Of a DNA stretch of 64,000 bases, positions 1 to 11,005 are shown piece after piece (the first letter of the stretch is position 1; each line of letters opens with the position of its first letter). A program made the position numbers and the translations under genes. Source of the stretch: Diabrotica undecimpunctata. Its lineage: Eukaryota > Arthropoda > Insecta > Coleoptera > Chrysomelidae. The notes beneath the pieces were generated by a model. It worked only from the letters and a program-made list of their open reading frames with translations, was not told the origin of the DNA and did not search any database. The DNA lies in contig NC_092803.1 of the NCBI RefSeq assembly GCF_040954645.1, positions 14,137,230-14,201,229 of the forward strand, read 5' to 3'.

Positions 1-536
1 AGTTTTCCAGTACATAGATTGTCCCTTGGTTTCAACATCGCGTTTGAATATCTAGGTTTCATCGCAAGTGATGATGTTTTCCATTAATTCAGGCTCTTCA
101 TGTAACCTCTCAAGAAAATCTGAGCAGATCTGTTGACGGACGAGCTTTTCGTCAGGGGTCAAATTTTTGGGGCCAACTTCGTACAGACTTTCTTCATGTT
201 CAATTTATCATGTCAAATTTTTCTGACAGTTTTTGTATCGGCGTTTACAGTCTCAGCAATCATCCGAATGCTCACACGACGATCTCGGCGCACAATTTCA
301 TTTATTTTGGTCACTGTTTGCGGAGTTGAAACAGAGACAGGTTGGCCTGGACTCTGGTCATCTTCGGCGCTCTCTCGGCCTTCAGAAAACCGTTCCTACT
401 ATTCGAAAACACGCGCACGAGATAGAGAATTCTCACCATAGGCCTCCTTCAACAAATCATAGCACTCAGTCGGAGTTTTTTTTAATTTAACGAGAAATTT
501 CACATCAATCTGTTGCTCATGTTTTTCGTCACACAT
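1..536 (-). pseudogene. mariner transposase pseudogene, N-terminal and central part
   Basis: Reads on the minus strand from an ATG at 536 and runs off the left edge. The N-terminal HTH begins MCDEKHEQQIDVKFLVKLKK. The segment KINEIVRRDRRVSIRMIAET is the second helix-turn-helix typical of mariner transposases. Further on come LAPKNLTPDEKLVRQQICSD and ITCDET, the region around the first catalytic Asp. Two adjacent stops interrupt it near 390 (after ARVFE, where the family has Trp-His or similar), and a TAG stands where Trp follows CDET. It is therefore an inactive copy. The rest of the DDD catalytic domain would lie left of the window. Family assignment is from motif recognition. Confidence 0.88.
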
Positions 537-1299
537 TGTTATCGGCACGAGAAAAAACAGGTTCTTTTCTAACCTCTACAAAAAAAATACTACTTAAGCG
601 ACAAAAACGTGTTTTTGTACTAAAAGAATAGACACTTCCAGCTATCCAATGCTGCATTCGTTCCCCACTCTTCCCCTCTAGGACGTCTTCTGTGCGCGCA
701 ATGTCGTTATTTAATAGCCAGACCTCGTATTATTATTCCTGGTTTTAGGGCCTGAAGATATATAAAAATATATATACTGTATTTCAAACGTTAAAATCAG
801 TGTGGTTGTAAATTGCAAACGGGTTTAGCATATTTAGCCCATTCTATGAATTATCATAAATAAATCCACCTTTAGTATTCAACAGAAGTTGACAGCGATA
901 ATCCTTTACAAGTATCTGCCTTTCATTTCCTTCTTTTTCTCAGCGGTTTACATGAGGTAAAACTACCTATTAACGGACTATACAAATTCCTGATGTAAAT
1001 CCGGCCTATTAAAAAAATGGAAATTTTTTTGTAAATACTTTTAAGTTGGTTGAACTTAATACTACAGCGCGTGTGTATCCTAGCGAGAAATTATTAGGCC
1101 ATTTCGGTGTGTATAAATAGTAGGGTGACATTTTCTAGCTACATTTTGTAATGGTAACTGCGTACAGGACTTCGTAGTGCCCTGTCCTCGTAGACACTTC
1201 TTCTCAGAACCAGCAACTACATGTGGAGTCGTACGTTGCCATATATCCACTGGTAACTTTAACATCCTAATATATAAGACTAAATAATGTAAAACAAAT
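537..1299. other. no recognised gene
   Basis: AT-rich sequence with no convincing coding signal. A short minus-strand open frame at 1080-1307 has no motif I recognise and sits just upstream of Penelope-like tail sequence, so it may be decayed element DNA. Confidence 0.4.
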
Positions 1300-1304
1300 T
1301 GTAA

Positions 1305-1460
1305 CATATAACTTTTAACGGGTTTTTACCCAGATATCTAGTGGCTCAAAACATGTACACCTAGACACTGATGATGGAATATGGATTCCGAAAACGTTTT
1401 GTCTTCATGACATAGCCCGTTTGGGTTTTTAAATTTATACACCTTTTATAAAGGATTTTG
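1305..1460 (+). mobile_element. Penelope-like element 3' terminal fragment with hammerhead-like motif
   Basis: The stretch GGGTTTTTACCCA, then GTGGCTCA and ACATGT, and then a CTGATGA box matches in order the terminal part of the Penelope-like copy at 51.74-51.96 kb. The box CTGATGA at 1368-1374 is followed by a stem (GGAAT/ATTCC, loop ATGG), then GAAA at 1390-1393 and GTC at 1401-1403. This is the layout of a hammerhead ribozyme core with a tiny stem III. One unpaired T lies between the box and the stem. No coding part of the element is recognisable nearby. Confidence 0.6.
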
Positions 1461-1491
1461 ACAAAAAATTTTTTCTTCAACTAGGTCTTAC

Positions 1492-1736
1492 TTAAGAGCA
1501 TCTTCTTGTTCACTTGTGAAAATCATGTTCGTCTCATAGTTAGGGACAAATCTTATGTTTTCGTTTGTAGCAGATTTTCTTTTTTCAACATATCGTCTTA
1601 ATGTAGGATAGGCTAAATTACTTTCTACTGCAGCTTTCCGAATACTTATACCCCTGGTTACTAAGTCCAATGCTTCATTCATTTGATCAATAGTATGTGC
1701 GCCTTTCTTTCTTTCCATTTTCTTAATGCGACCCAT
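1492..1736 (-). CDS. HTH-psq (pogo/Tigger-like) domain exon
   Basis: The likely start is Met at 1736 (MGRIKKMERKKG). An in-frame extension to 1901 is hydrophobic and unlike the family. The approximately 80 residues form a psq-type helix-turn-helix: DQMNEALDLVTRGISIRKAA followed by ESNLAYPTLRRYV. This is the DNA-binding head common to pogo/Tigger-derived and Jerky-like proteins, and it ends in FTSEQEDALK, which normally leads into the next segment. The reading frame stops just after a GTAAGA on the minus strand (1486-1491), a plausible splice donor, so this is probably a first coding exon rather than a truncated protein. No downstream exon was found at lower coordinates. It could be a host gene exon or an orphan transposon fragment. 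Confidence 0.5.
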
Positions 1737-2047
1737 CCCGAAAACAAAAATTAATCTAAAAAAATCGGTTGCCTGTAAAGTAGGTTTTACGGGCGAAGAT
1801 TTTACGTGACAACGTCTTTTTCTCGGTAGAATATTTATTGATATGAATATTATTAAATTGCACAATAGGAACAAGGAATTGAATGAAAATAAGAATTGCA
1901 CAAATTTTAACTATAGAAATATATTTTGTTTACTAAAACATTGTACATGTAAACTTAAACTTAACTAATTTCTATTTGAGTGATTTTGTTGAGGATAGGA
2001 CGATGATAGGAGAAATATGAAATGAAAGGAAGTGTTTCTGCTGTAAA

Positions 2048-2598
2048 GGCGGGTACACATTTGCGAGCAGAACTGTTCGCGAACCGTTTGTGAACGCTAT
2101 ATTCGTTAATGTGTACGGCAGAAAAAATCGCTTGCATACTGTTTCATCGTGACTCGTCGCGAACCAAATTGTTGCGGTTTATTTCAGGATTTCAAAGGAA
2201 GCTCGGCTTTCAGTTTGGACGGCGCTTACTAGACGCAGCGAACATTTTTATTGTGTCATCAAATCGACATTGTGTAAATGACGTGTTCCTTCCTAGAGAG
2301 ACGTGAGAAAACAGTAAACTGATTATTGTCATGGACGTATAAATAAAGATAAAATCTTTATTTATACGTCGATGATTACTGTACATAATTTTATTTTTGT
2401 TAAACAAGCAAAAACAGGAACATAAATCAGTACCCAAATTATAAATAAAATGAATCATTTCGCACATGTGTGTTCGTTGTTGGTTTGTCGCTTTCCATGG
2501 ATCGAGATAAGTATGCGATTAGTACGATGTAGAATATTTTTCAAGGATCTGTACGCGTACTGTACGTATACCGTTCGGCTCGCATATGTGTACCCACC
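2048..2598. mobile_element. non-autonomous TIR element, about 550 bp
   Basis: The ends are inverted: GGCGGGTACACATTTGCGAGC at the left matches the reverse complement GGTGGGTACACATATGCGAGC at the right. The right end abuts TTAA (2599-2602) and the left abuts TAAA (2044-2047), consistent with a TTAA target duplication with one mutated base (piggyBac-like). No transposase frame is convincing inside. A perfect hairpin lies at 2334-2370. Confidence 0.55.
2334..2370. repeat. perfect 17-bp inverted repeat (hairpin)
   Basis: Left arm GACGTATAAATAAAGAT (2334-2350), spacer AAA, and right arm its exact reverse complement (2354-2370). It lies inside the TIR element at 2048-2598. Confidence 0.9.
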
Positions 2599-2874
2599 TT
2601 AATGTGTCTTGAACGCCAAGAACGCTCGAGAAAGACAGAGACACAAGCACGGAAGCACGCACCGATTCAACGCGCCTAATTCTCTAGTGCTGCGCGCGCA
2701 GCGGACCGATCATGTTTGAGTGGGAGAGAGACGCAAGGCATTCACCGGTCCGGCGGGCCTCTCTCTCGTTCGGTGACTCACTGTAACAGACGTGAGTGGG
2801 CGTTACACTTTTTCATGAATGACTCCGAGCCACAACCTAATTTAAGACGTTGTCACGTCAAAAATTGGAAGGGT

Positions 2875-3275
2875 ACACAATGAACCATGGTTCATTGTGT
2901 CCCAACATAGTTTGCTTCATTGTGTACGTACCGTACCTTGTAACAATCAAAAACTAATAATTCATTATCTACAACAGTGTATTTTAGAATTACATACCCA
3001 AACATTAACTAATGTATCAATGTATCGTATCACAGAAAATAAATTATATTAATTCAAGCATGTACGAAAAAAAGCCAAAAAACTTACCTTGAAAATTTTA
3101 CTCGATGCGTCCAAATTCGTTAAAACATGTGCACGTTTAGTGATGGCAAAACAATAACTGGTATTTAGTTCTAGATTATCTAGTACATTCGTACAGTGGA
3201 GTCGGCGTTTTTCAAAAATGCGTATTACTAACGAAAGATTGGTTGGTTCATTGTGTACGTGTGGTTCATTGTTGA
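2875..3275. repeat. cluster of TTCATTGTGT motifs including a 26-bp palindrome
   Basis: 2875-2900 is a perfect palindrome centred on CCATGG, made of ACACAATGAACC and its complement. Further copies of the half-site TTCATTGTGT(AC) occur near 2915-2930, at 3245-3258, and partly near 3262-3271. The outer copies are in inverted orientation relative to the first arm, so they could be decayed ends of a small TIR element about 400 bp long. No TSD was identified. Confidence 0.5.
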
Positions 3276-3639
3276 ACACATGACCTACATCGTTTTATTT
3301 TATTTAGTTATTCTATGTCCCTTCTATATGAAAATGATGTTTTTACTTCTGTTATTAAAAGATAATTCTTTTAATATACAGGCCGGAATTATCACTAATT
3401 TTTCAATACACAAAATCAATTTTGACATTTATCACACCCCCTTAGCTCCGCAAAAAAAAAGTGGAGCAACCCTTCCTCCTTCTTCTTCTTAAGGTGCCAT
3501 GCATTTCTGCGTAGGCGTCCACCGTACATCGTCTTGTCAGGTGAGATGTTAAATTACTCCTAAACAGGGTAAAAACATGGTCTACAACTAGCCTATCCAA
3601 TATTTATTACCATTTTCTTAATTGTCTAATTTCCCTAAA

Positions 3640-3945
3640 AGCCGTCCAGTGGATGTCTATAATACGTCCCTCGCGGACTTCGAGGACGTCCTTCGAACGT
3701 CCGCTTTGGTCCCCAGGACGTCCTTTTAAAGTCCTATATTGGTTCGAATGTCGCAGTGCTAAACGTCCTATGGACGTCCATTTAACGTCCCGAGCGGACG
3801 TTCGTTGGACGTACATGGACGTTAATTGAACCTTAATCGAACGTCCATAATACGTCCGGTGGACTTACTTGACGGACTTTTGTGATGACTCTCGGACGTT
3901 TATTTTAGCGCTGAGGATGTAAATTAGACGTCAACACCATTGTAT
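3640..3945. repeat. ACGTCC/GGACGT-rich repeat block
   Basis: The hexamer ACGTCC or its complement GGACGT appears well over ten times in about 300 bp on both strands, with ATGGACGTCCAT-type palindromic combinations. The sequence is otherwise noncoding; the open frame at 3607-3816 (-) is a by-product. Confidence 0.75.
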
Positions 3946-4008
3946 AAAGTACTAAAAGTGGCGTCATCCTGTGCACATTAACAATGTAGTTTGGAAAATA
4001 AAAAGTGA

Positions 4009-4243
4009 ATGTTTAAAGAAACTTACATTTTTATTATTACATTTTTTTATATTTTTTTATTATTAACAAACGGGATAAATCCACTGTCAAAATTATACAA
4101 AAATGCAACATTATAGAGATATAAAATAATTTTGAGTAATAAATCATAAATGTTTAAAGAAACTTACATTTATTATTACATATATTTTTATTTATTTGTT
4201 AATAACAAATGGAACAAATTGACTGTCAAAATTATACAATAGA
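4009..4243. repeat. direct repeat pair, about 95 bp units
   Basis: Two copies, near 4009-4105 and 4149-4243, share AATGTTTAAAGAAACTTACATT at the start and ACTGTCAAAATTATACAA at the end. They are separated by about 45 bp of AT-rich DNA. Confidence 0.75.
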
Positions 4244-4849
4244 AATATACACAAAATTACCGAAAAAAATAAAATTTACTTGAATAAAATAAATAAGTAC
4301 ACATTTTATAAAAAGTACTATTTTGCATTTTAGTGCTTCAAATAGTAACTAAAGCTATTGATACAGAAGTTTCAGACCATACCTATATTTGAACCATAAT
4401 TAGTTCTGCGGTAAGGAACATAAAAATGTGAATGGGGAGGAATATGAAAACAAAGTAGCTGAATCAATTCAGGAGATTGGTTATTTTATGAACAAGCTTA
4501 AAAATAAATATTGAAAGAAATTGATGATACCAGAATAAAAATATGGTCTACATAATTTAAAAGAACAGTTAATTAGTGTAAATTAGTAGAAGTTGAACGA
4601 CCAGACAGGAAACCATGCTGACCAGTATGGAGCTGATTCTTCAGATTTAATGTCAAAAAAATCAAGTTTGTAAAGCTTCGAAAATTTTAGGAATAGCAGA
4701 AAGAATTATAATTTAACAATACTTAGAAATCAATGATTTAAGAATGAAATCAATAAATAAATTGTGATGAAAGGTGGCCCTCAGTCAGAGATTTATTAAC
4801 AATAAGCCATAGAGGCCTACATAAAAAGAATGTACAATTCCTTAAAAAT

Positions 4850-5090
4850 AAGTTAGCATATTCCGTCTATACCAAGAGCTTTATTGGTATTAAGACACTG
4901 TAAGCATGCTAGAATGTCACAAATTTTATTAGTTAAAGAGTGAATATGGCTGTGACTGATATAGAGTCTTTGACTACACTTGTCTAGACAGGAGAAAGAA
5001 GGATTGTGGATACTGCTAAAAAAATTGGCCAAAGTCGTTAAAAATAACTGTGGCTCACTTAAAACAGAATCATTCAACTTCCTTTATACC
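4850..5090 (-). pseudogene. non-LTR retrotransposon reverse transcriptase fragment
   Basis: The minus-strand peptide ends in LQCLNTNKALGIDGI, matching the pre-palm motif of jockey/CR1-type reverse transcriptases (Asn/Ser-Lys-Ala-x-Gly-x-Asp-Gly-Ile). Upstream residues (LTTLANFFSSIHN) fit the preceding linker. It is only about 75 residues, with no palm domain after it. Confidence 0.6.
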
Positions 5091-5869
5091 TCTCCACTCT
5101 GATTTCCCTTATCATTGTGTGGTCAGCAATTAAAGCAGACAAGTCAGTTTTTAAGTTTCAATACTTAATATGGAATTTTGTATGTTTTATTTCAGCAGTA
5201 GATAAATTTTTAGGTACTTATTTTTAATGAATAAAAATGTCTCAAAATTGACTGTCTCTTTCTGTCCACCAACCACACAATTTAACCATTACAAAAGTAA
5301 TCATTATTTCTAATGCAATATGCAAATTAAATTTTATTTCAGCATCTGCCCTCTCTTTAGATCCCTTCAGATATTTCATTATCAATTTCCTTCCCCATGG
5401 CAGCGCTGGTTTTGGAGTTTTTCCAAGCAGAATCTGAAAACAAGATTAATGTACATTCATAAACTGGACAAACTAATTTCAGATTTAGTTCATTATACTT
5501 TGCTTATTATAATAAACCGTTATTCAAAAGCGTAAAATTAAACACATAAATTTTAAGTGTTGTAGTTTTCATGAATCTCGCGTGAACTAGAAAAATACCA
5601 ACCCAACCATTAGTATTTATTTCTAATGACCAAATGAGCAGTAAATACACTTAGACACTTAAAAAAATAACAGTGTATAAATAAAACATACGGCCAACAA
5701 CAAACAACAAACCTTCATCATATCTCTAGCTGTAATTCTTAAAGCAATCTTATAGCCAGACCTGAACATTTGTAGAGTTGGTAAATTTTGCCATATAAAT
5801 TACATATAAGACACAGTAGTTAACGATATGCTTCATCGGCTGTATGTGGCCACTTAGGGTGGCTTCCAA

Positions 5870-6015
5870 AAAAATGTTGAGTACAAGAATGCTGGGAAAG
5901 AGACCTATTGGAAGACCAAGAAAGCGATGGTAGGATGTGAGTATGATGTCGATGAGGACGCAAAAAATCACTTGGCAGTCGATCGTGGAAGAGAATGGCT
6001 ACACACCGTAACGAA
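5870..6015 (+). pseudogene. LINE C-terminal tail fragment (GRPRKRW type)
   Basis: On the plus strand LGKRPIGRPRKRW, then a stop, then KITWQSIVEENGYTP, is the end of an RTE-like ORF2 as seen repeatedly in this window. A stop and a small frame change show it is dead. Confidence 0.6.
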
Positions 6016-6528
6016 CTGAGAGGTTTTCTGAGGTAGACCAGTAGACCAATAGGTTTCTAATTGGACTGTAGAGCCATAGGACCAATAGATAATTATTTCA
6101 AACAATAGTTAATACCTTTATCTTCTTTAATTTAAATTTTATATTAATTAAAAATTGCAATTTTGTGGTACTCTCTTTTTTTAAATTTTGTAATCGTAGA
6201 TGTCCCTTCTCTTTAGTATTCTAGTCCAAGACTAAATAATTTTTTATACTAATGATTTGTGTTACGTCAGTTAAATGAACCGTTCAAAACAATTTCATTA
6301 TCAAGTACGTATTTAATTGAGTTCTAATTGTAAATAGTTCTACGACTTCATTAAGCTACTGCAAATACATATTATATAAATAGACATTGTAACAGATAAC
6401 TCTTTTAATATGCACAAATATATTTCAAACATAAATGATATATAATGATTTAAATTTTAGTGTAATTAAAGAGTGTTCCAAATAATAGGTCTTGATAAAT
6501 TACTAATGGATTTATTAGTTAGTTAACG

Positions 6529-6634
6529 ATGATTAAGCACGTGGAAGTTACTAATAAGAATGTTTCAAATAGTGATTTAAATGAGAAAAATGAAGAAGAG
6601 ACCGTTTGGCCTCAAATACTGGCTATTTTGGCAG
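6529..6634 (+). CDS. Tret1-like sugar transporter gene 1, exon 1
   Basis: ATG at 6529 opens 35 codons plus one base. The polar cytosolic N-terminus (MIKHVEVTNK...) ends in TVWPQILAIL, the start of the first membrane helix, and a GTAATT donor follows at 6635. The phase (codon split after base 1) fits the acceptor at 11004-11005 exactly. The other two transporter genes in this window have first exons of the same size, phase and WPQ ending, which is the main support. The roughly 4.4-kb intron contains several LINE fragments. Confidence 0.85.
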
Positions 6635-6659
6635 GTAATTATCTTATTTTGCCTCATGT

Positions 6660-7880
6660 AGGACAACAAAGAGAGAAAATTGTGTCTCTTTGGTCTTTCT
6701 GAGGATGCCGTGACTTTTATGAGGTCTTACTTGTCAAATAGAACGCAGTTTGTTGCTTATAATGGTTACAAATCGGAAAAGTACCTAGCTTCTTCAGGGG
6801 TTCCACAAGGTTCTAATCTAGGTCCATTATTGTTCTTGTTATTTATTAACGATCTGTGTGAATCAATTTCTGCACCATGTTTATGTTATGCCGATGATTT
6901 AAAGATTTATTCATTGATAAGTGACCTTAATCATTGTCATTTTTTGCAGAGTGAACTGAATCGTGTACATGAATGGTGTAATGCAAATCATTTGAATCTT
7001 AATGCCAATAAGTGCAAAGTAGTTAGTTATTCTAGGAAACAGTCTAATTTATACCATCCTTATATTATCAATGGCAATGAACTTGAACGTTTAAATAAAA
7101 TTAAAGACCTTGGAGTTAAATTTGATTATAAACTCACCTTTGTTTAACATGTAAATTTAAAGGTTAAAAAAGCACTTAAATCTTATGGATTCATAATTAG
7201 GAATAGTCGAAATCTCACTAATATTAAGGCAATTAAATTACTTTATTACACTTTTGTACGCTGTAAACTGGAATATACCTCTGTCATTTGGTCACCTTTT
7301 TATAATGTACATATCCAACTTATAGAGCAGGTGCAGCGTAAAGTTTTAAAATTTTTGTCTTTCAAAATTAACGGCATATATCCCAAGAGGGGCATGAGCA
7401 ATAGTGAGTTGTGTAGCGGTTTGGACGTAGTATCATTAGAATCTAGACGAATTAATGCCTCCTTAATATTCCTGTACAAGCTACTACATAATCTCATTGA
7501 CTGCCCTGATATTCTTCGACAAATAATTTTAACGTTCCATCTTATCCAGTGAGAAATTCGATTACGTTCAGAAATACACAAGCTAGAACTAATCTTATGT
7601 TAAATTCTCCTCTATTTCTCATGTGCAACTATTATAATTCCTTAAGTGCTTACTGCGATATATTTCACTGCAGTTTAAAGCAGCTTACTAGGATGGCTGA
7701 GATCTACCTAGGTGATTGAGTAGTTTCTTTATGTTAAGGTAAAATACTCGAAAAATGTGTTATTTAGTTAGTACTTATGAATTATTAATATATCATTTAA
7801 CTTTAGTATTGTATTTTGTCCTATAAATGGATTCTGTTGGACAATAAACGCTATTATTATTATTATTATTATTATTAACA
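6660..7880 (+). mobile_element. jockey/CR1-like LINE, 5'-truncated, with ATT tail
   Basis: A plus-strand reverse transcriptase is visible from GLSEDAVTFMRSYLSNRTQF through SSGVPQGSNLGPLLFLLFIN and the catalytic CYADD at about 6890-6900, to KDLGVKFDYKLTF. A TAA at 7145 interrupts it. The frame then resumes as KVKKALKSYGFIIRNSRN and VQRKVLKFLSFKINGI down to about 7550. The 3' end has an AATAAA and an ATT microsatellite tail (about 7851-7876). The endonuclease and early RT motifs are missing. It lies in intron 1 of transporter gene 1. Confidence 0.85.
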
Positions 7881-7884
7881 AAGT

Positions 7885-8150
7885 ACTGTTTGATATCGTT
7901 GCAATCTTCATACGATGACACTCTAAAGATAATAAGCTTGATGTCCTAATTGGCTGCGATCGTGTGCCATATGGACGGCTTCGTGTAGGGATTACCCGCC
8001 AGAGATTTCATTTGGTCTGCTAATCGTGTTGTAGATCTTCCTCTAGGTCTTCGGTCTTCTACCTTTCCTTCTACGACCATAGTTCCATGGTCCCCGTATT
8101 TGTCTGAACAAAGTAGTCAATGTAATCGGAGGTATGTGTCTAAATATGAT
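7885..8150 (-). pseudogene. LINE C-terminal fragment
   Basis: The minus strand reads VEDRRPRGRSTTRLADQMKS followed by LAGNPYTKPSIWHTIAANQD, the C-terminal tail of an RTE-like ORF2. It is adjacent to another minus-strand LINE tail, so it is probably a separate truncated insertion. Confidence 0.6.
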
Positions 8151-8159
8151 TATAGACAA

Positions 8160-8790
8160 CTTTGTGTATATTTCTTCTTCTTCTTCTTTTTATGTACACA
8201 TGACTCTGTTTTTCAATGTGCACCCAGTAATTTGTCATTCCATCGTTTGTTTTCGTGGTCTTCCGACTGATCGTCTTCATATTGGGAACTGATCGTCTTC
8301 CTGTTGGGGAACCGTCTGTACTACTCTATATTTTGTCATTCGGTTTATACGAACGTTCCATTCTATTCTATTTCTTATCCATACCTTGATATTCTGCACC
8401 TTGCATCTACGTCGTATATCTGTACTTCTAGCTCTATTCCATAGTGTTTTACCATCAATTGTTCTAAGTGTCTTCATCTCTGCTGTTTCTAACATCCTTT
8501 TTCCCTCTCTGTATCAGGTCGTGTTTCTATCGCGTATGTCGTTATTGGTTTGATGACTGTTTTGTAAATTCTGCCTTTCATTTCTTTCCCCAGATTTTTA
8601 TTTCTCTATATTGTTTTACTCAGACAGCCTGCGGCTCTGTTTGCTCTATTCACTTGATCTTTCACTTCAGTTTCGAACTTTTCGTAGCTAGATAATGTGA
8701 TGCCTAGATATTTAAACTCCATCACTTGTTCTATTATCTGACCTTCCAGCTACAATTACATCTTAGTAAATTTATTGTTATAACCATGCA
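8160..8790 (-). pseudogene. RTE-like LINE ORF2 C-terminal fragment
   Basis: The minus-strand peptides GRIYKTVIKPITTYAIETRP and, after a frame change, MLETAEMKTLRTIDGKTLWN then RSTDIRRRCKVQNIKVWIRN match the thumb and C-terminal region of RTE-type ORF2. A TTCTTCTTCTTC run (about 8168-8188, GAA on the minus strand) sits beyond its 3' end. Frameshifts make it inactive. Confidence 0.65.
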
Positions 8791-8819
8791 TTTTGTTTTT
8801 TTTTTGCGAATTAACCCCA

Positions 8820-10440
8820 TTAATGGTGCAGCATACGTTGTAAATAATCTTTACTTTCATCATCATGCAACCTCTTCTGTCCACTGCTGGACATAGGTCT
8901 CTCCAATTTTTCGCCACTCTTCACGGTTCTGTGCGTCTTGTTGCCATTTCTTGGATATTCGTTTAATGTCGTCCATTCAGCCTGTTGTAATCGTCCTCTG
9001 CTATGTTTGTCTTCTCTTGGGCGCCAGTCAATTAGTTTTCTGGTCCATCTTGAGTCTTTTAGTCTCACTATATGACCTGCCCAATTCCATTTCAGCTTGG
9101 CTATACGTTCGACGACATCAGTGATACCTGTTAGGTCTTGGTTCCTTATTTTGTCTTTTTTTGTCACGCTGAGAATCGATCTTTCCATGCGCCTTTGTGC
9201 CACTCGCATTGTTAGTGCTGTTGTTTTCGTGAAAGTGAGAGTTTCTGCTTCGTATGTCATAATAGGAAGCACGTATTGGTCAAATGTCTTCCGTTTCATA
9301 GCCATCGGGATGTTGCCCTTAAAGATGTCTCTTAGTGAAATATACGTCGCCCAAGCAAGTGTTATTTATCGTTGAAATTCACAGGTCTAATTATCCTTGC
9401 TCATTCTGATTTCATGACCAAGATATATGTACTTTTCTGTCAATTCTACCACTTGATTTTGGATTTTTAGGTGTTCGCTGGGAACCAAATTAGTCATAAA
9501 TTTGGTCTTACTGATGTTCATTTTTAAAACTATTGTTGAATATACGTTTTCTAATTCTTGTAACATTTGGTGTGCCTCACGCAGATCTTCGGTAATAAGT
9601 ACTATATCGTCGTCAAAACGCAGATGATTGAGCATTTCCTTGTCTATTTTTATTCCTCGATTTTCCCACTTTAGCATTTTAAAGGCATATTCGAGGACCG
9701 TTATGAATAATTTAGGTGAGAGAGTGTCGCCCTGTCTCAAAACTCGCTTTATTTGAATTTCTCTGGTGATATCATGTAGTTTTACACGCATTGTGGCGTT
9801 TTGGTACAATGTTTGTACTAACTTTGTAAGCCGATAGTCTGTTCTACTATTGTTCAGAGCAGTTATAATGCTGTCTAATTCCACGGTATCGAAGGCTTTG
9901 TGAAAGTCTACAAAGATAAGTACCAGTGATCTGTTATATTCTATCGATTTTTCTATTAAGGTTTTTACTGTTTGTAGGTGATCGTTTGTTACGAATTAGA
10001 AATAGTAGAAATCCAACTTTTTTTCTAGTCTTGTAGTAAACATTTTATAGATGTGGTTTCAATAAGCTGATTGGTCTATAGTTTTCTAGGTGCGCCTTGT
10101 CTCGTTTCTGGTGTAGTAAAATTGTTACCGTGTTTCCGGTATGCAAAAATCTGTTAGACAAAGGTTAAATAAAATTTTCATTTGACTGAGAAGGACACGT
10201 CCGACCATCTTTATAGCTTCTATTACGACTCCATCTTCTCCTTGTGCTTTGTTGTTTTTCATCTTTTTCGTTGCATCTTGGATTTTGCTTATTGTGTCTC
10301 TGGCATGAGCTTTGCACCCTGCCTTGACTTGTGTATAGTTCTTGATAGAAATCTTCAACTATGTGTAGTAGTTTTTCTCTATTTGATATGGGAACTCCTT
10401 CTCTGTTCTTTAGTTTGTGTATTATGTTTGTGACTTTTAT
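8820..10440 (-). mobile_element. RTE-like LINE reverse transcriptase remnant
   Basis: The minus strand shows three consecutive ORF2 blocks. The first is KKMKNNKAQGEDGVVIEAIK (10125-10358, pre-palm). The second is RVLRQGDTLSPKLFITVLEY with LRFDDDIVLITEDL (9387-9884, palm; the usual FADD reads FDDD). The third is MAMKRKTFDQYVLPIMTYEA through AKLKWNWAGHIVRLKD and WRPREDKHSRGR (8820-9305, thumb and tail). The blocks are in different frames, and no endonuclease domain is seen. It lies in intron 1 of transporter gene 1. Confidence 0.8.
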
Positions 10441-11005
10441 TCTCTTCTATAGTTCGGTGAACCTTTTCATTCTTAAATTTAATTAAGTGGTGTAAGTTCC
10501 ATATTTTTCGTTAATTTAGTGGCATTTTAATTTTTTAATATTTTGTTTAAAAATGTTGATTGTTTCAAAACTTCACTGAAGTTTTTATTCAAAGTGCTCT
10601 TATAAAATATTTTGTACCGTTGATCTTTCTTAAAATGCAGCCATTGAATGTTCAACCCAAATACTTTACAATCATTTTCATTTTTCTTGCGGCGAGTCAC
10701 GGAGTTTTCCACCACTACTATGGAGAAAATATCTTCTTTTTTCATTTCATACACCGAAAAAGATTTTTTGTTCTACATTTTTTTATTGTTGTATACCAGT
10801 CTTTAGAGGTTATGTATTTTGTTAAATGTAAACAATAACTATTTGTACGTGAAGATAATGATGATTTCGAATTATCCAATCTGTCCGGTGCAAATTCAAT
10901 CTCACTACCAGGAAAAAAATGTTCTATTTCAGATTTATTAGAACTCTTATATATTTTTTAAAATTTACTTGTTTTAGATGTCTTAACTAAAATATTATGT
11001 TGCAG
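10441..11005. other. intron 3' end, unidentified remnant
   Basis: Contains broken minus-strand peptides (for example IEHFFPGSEIEFAPDRLDNS near 10860-10920) that look like a decayed element I cannot name. It ends in the acceptor TTATGTTGCAG of transporter gene 1. Confidence 0.4.

Noticed and set aside
10527..10838. open frames on both strands at the end of the gene 1 intron
   Set aside because: AT-rich, low complexity, no motif; kept only as an unidentified remnant.
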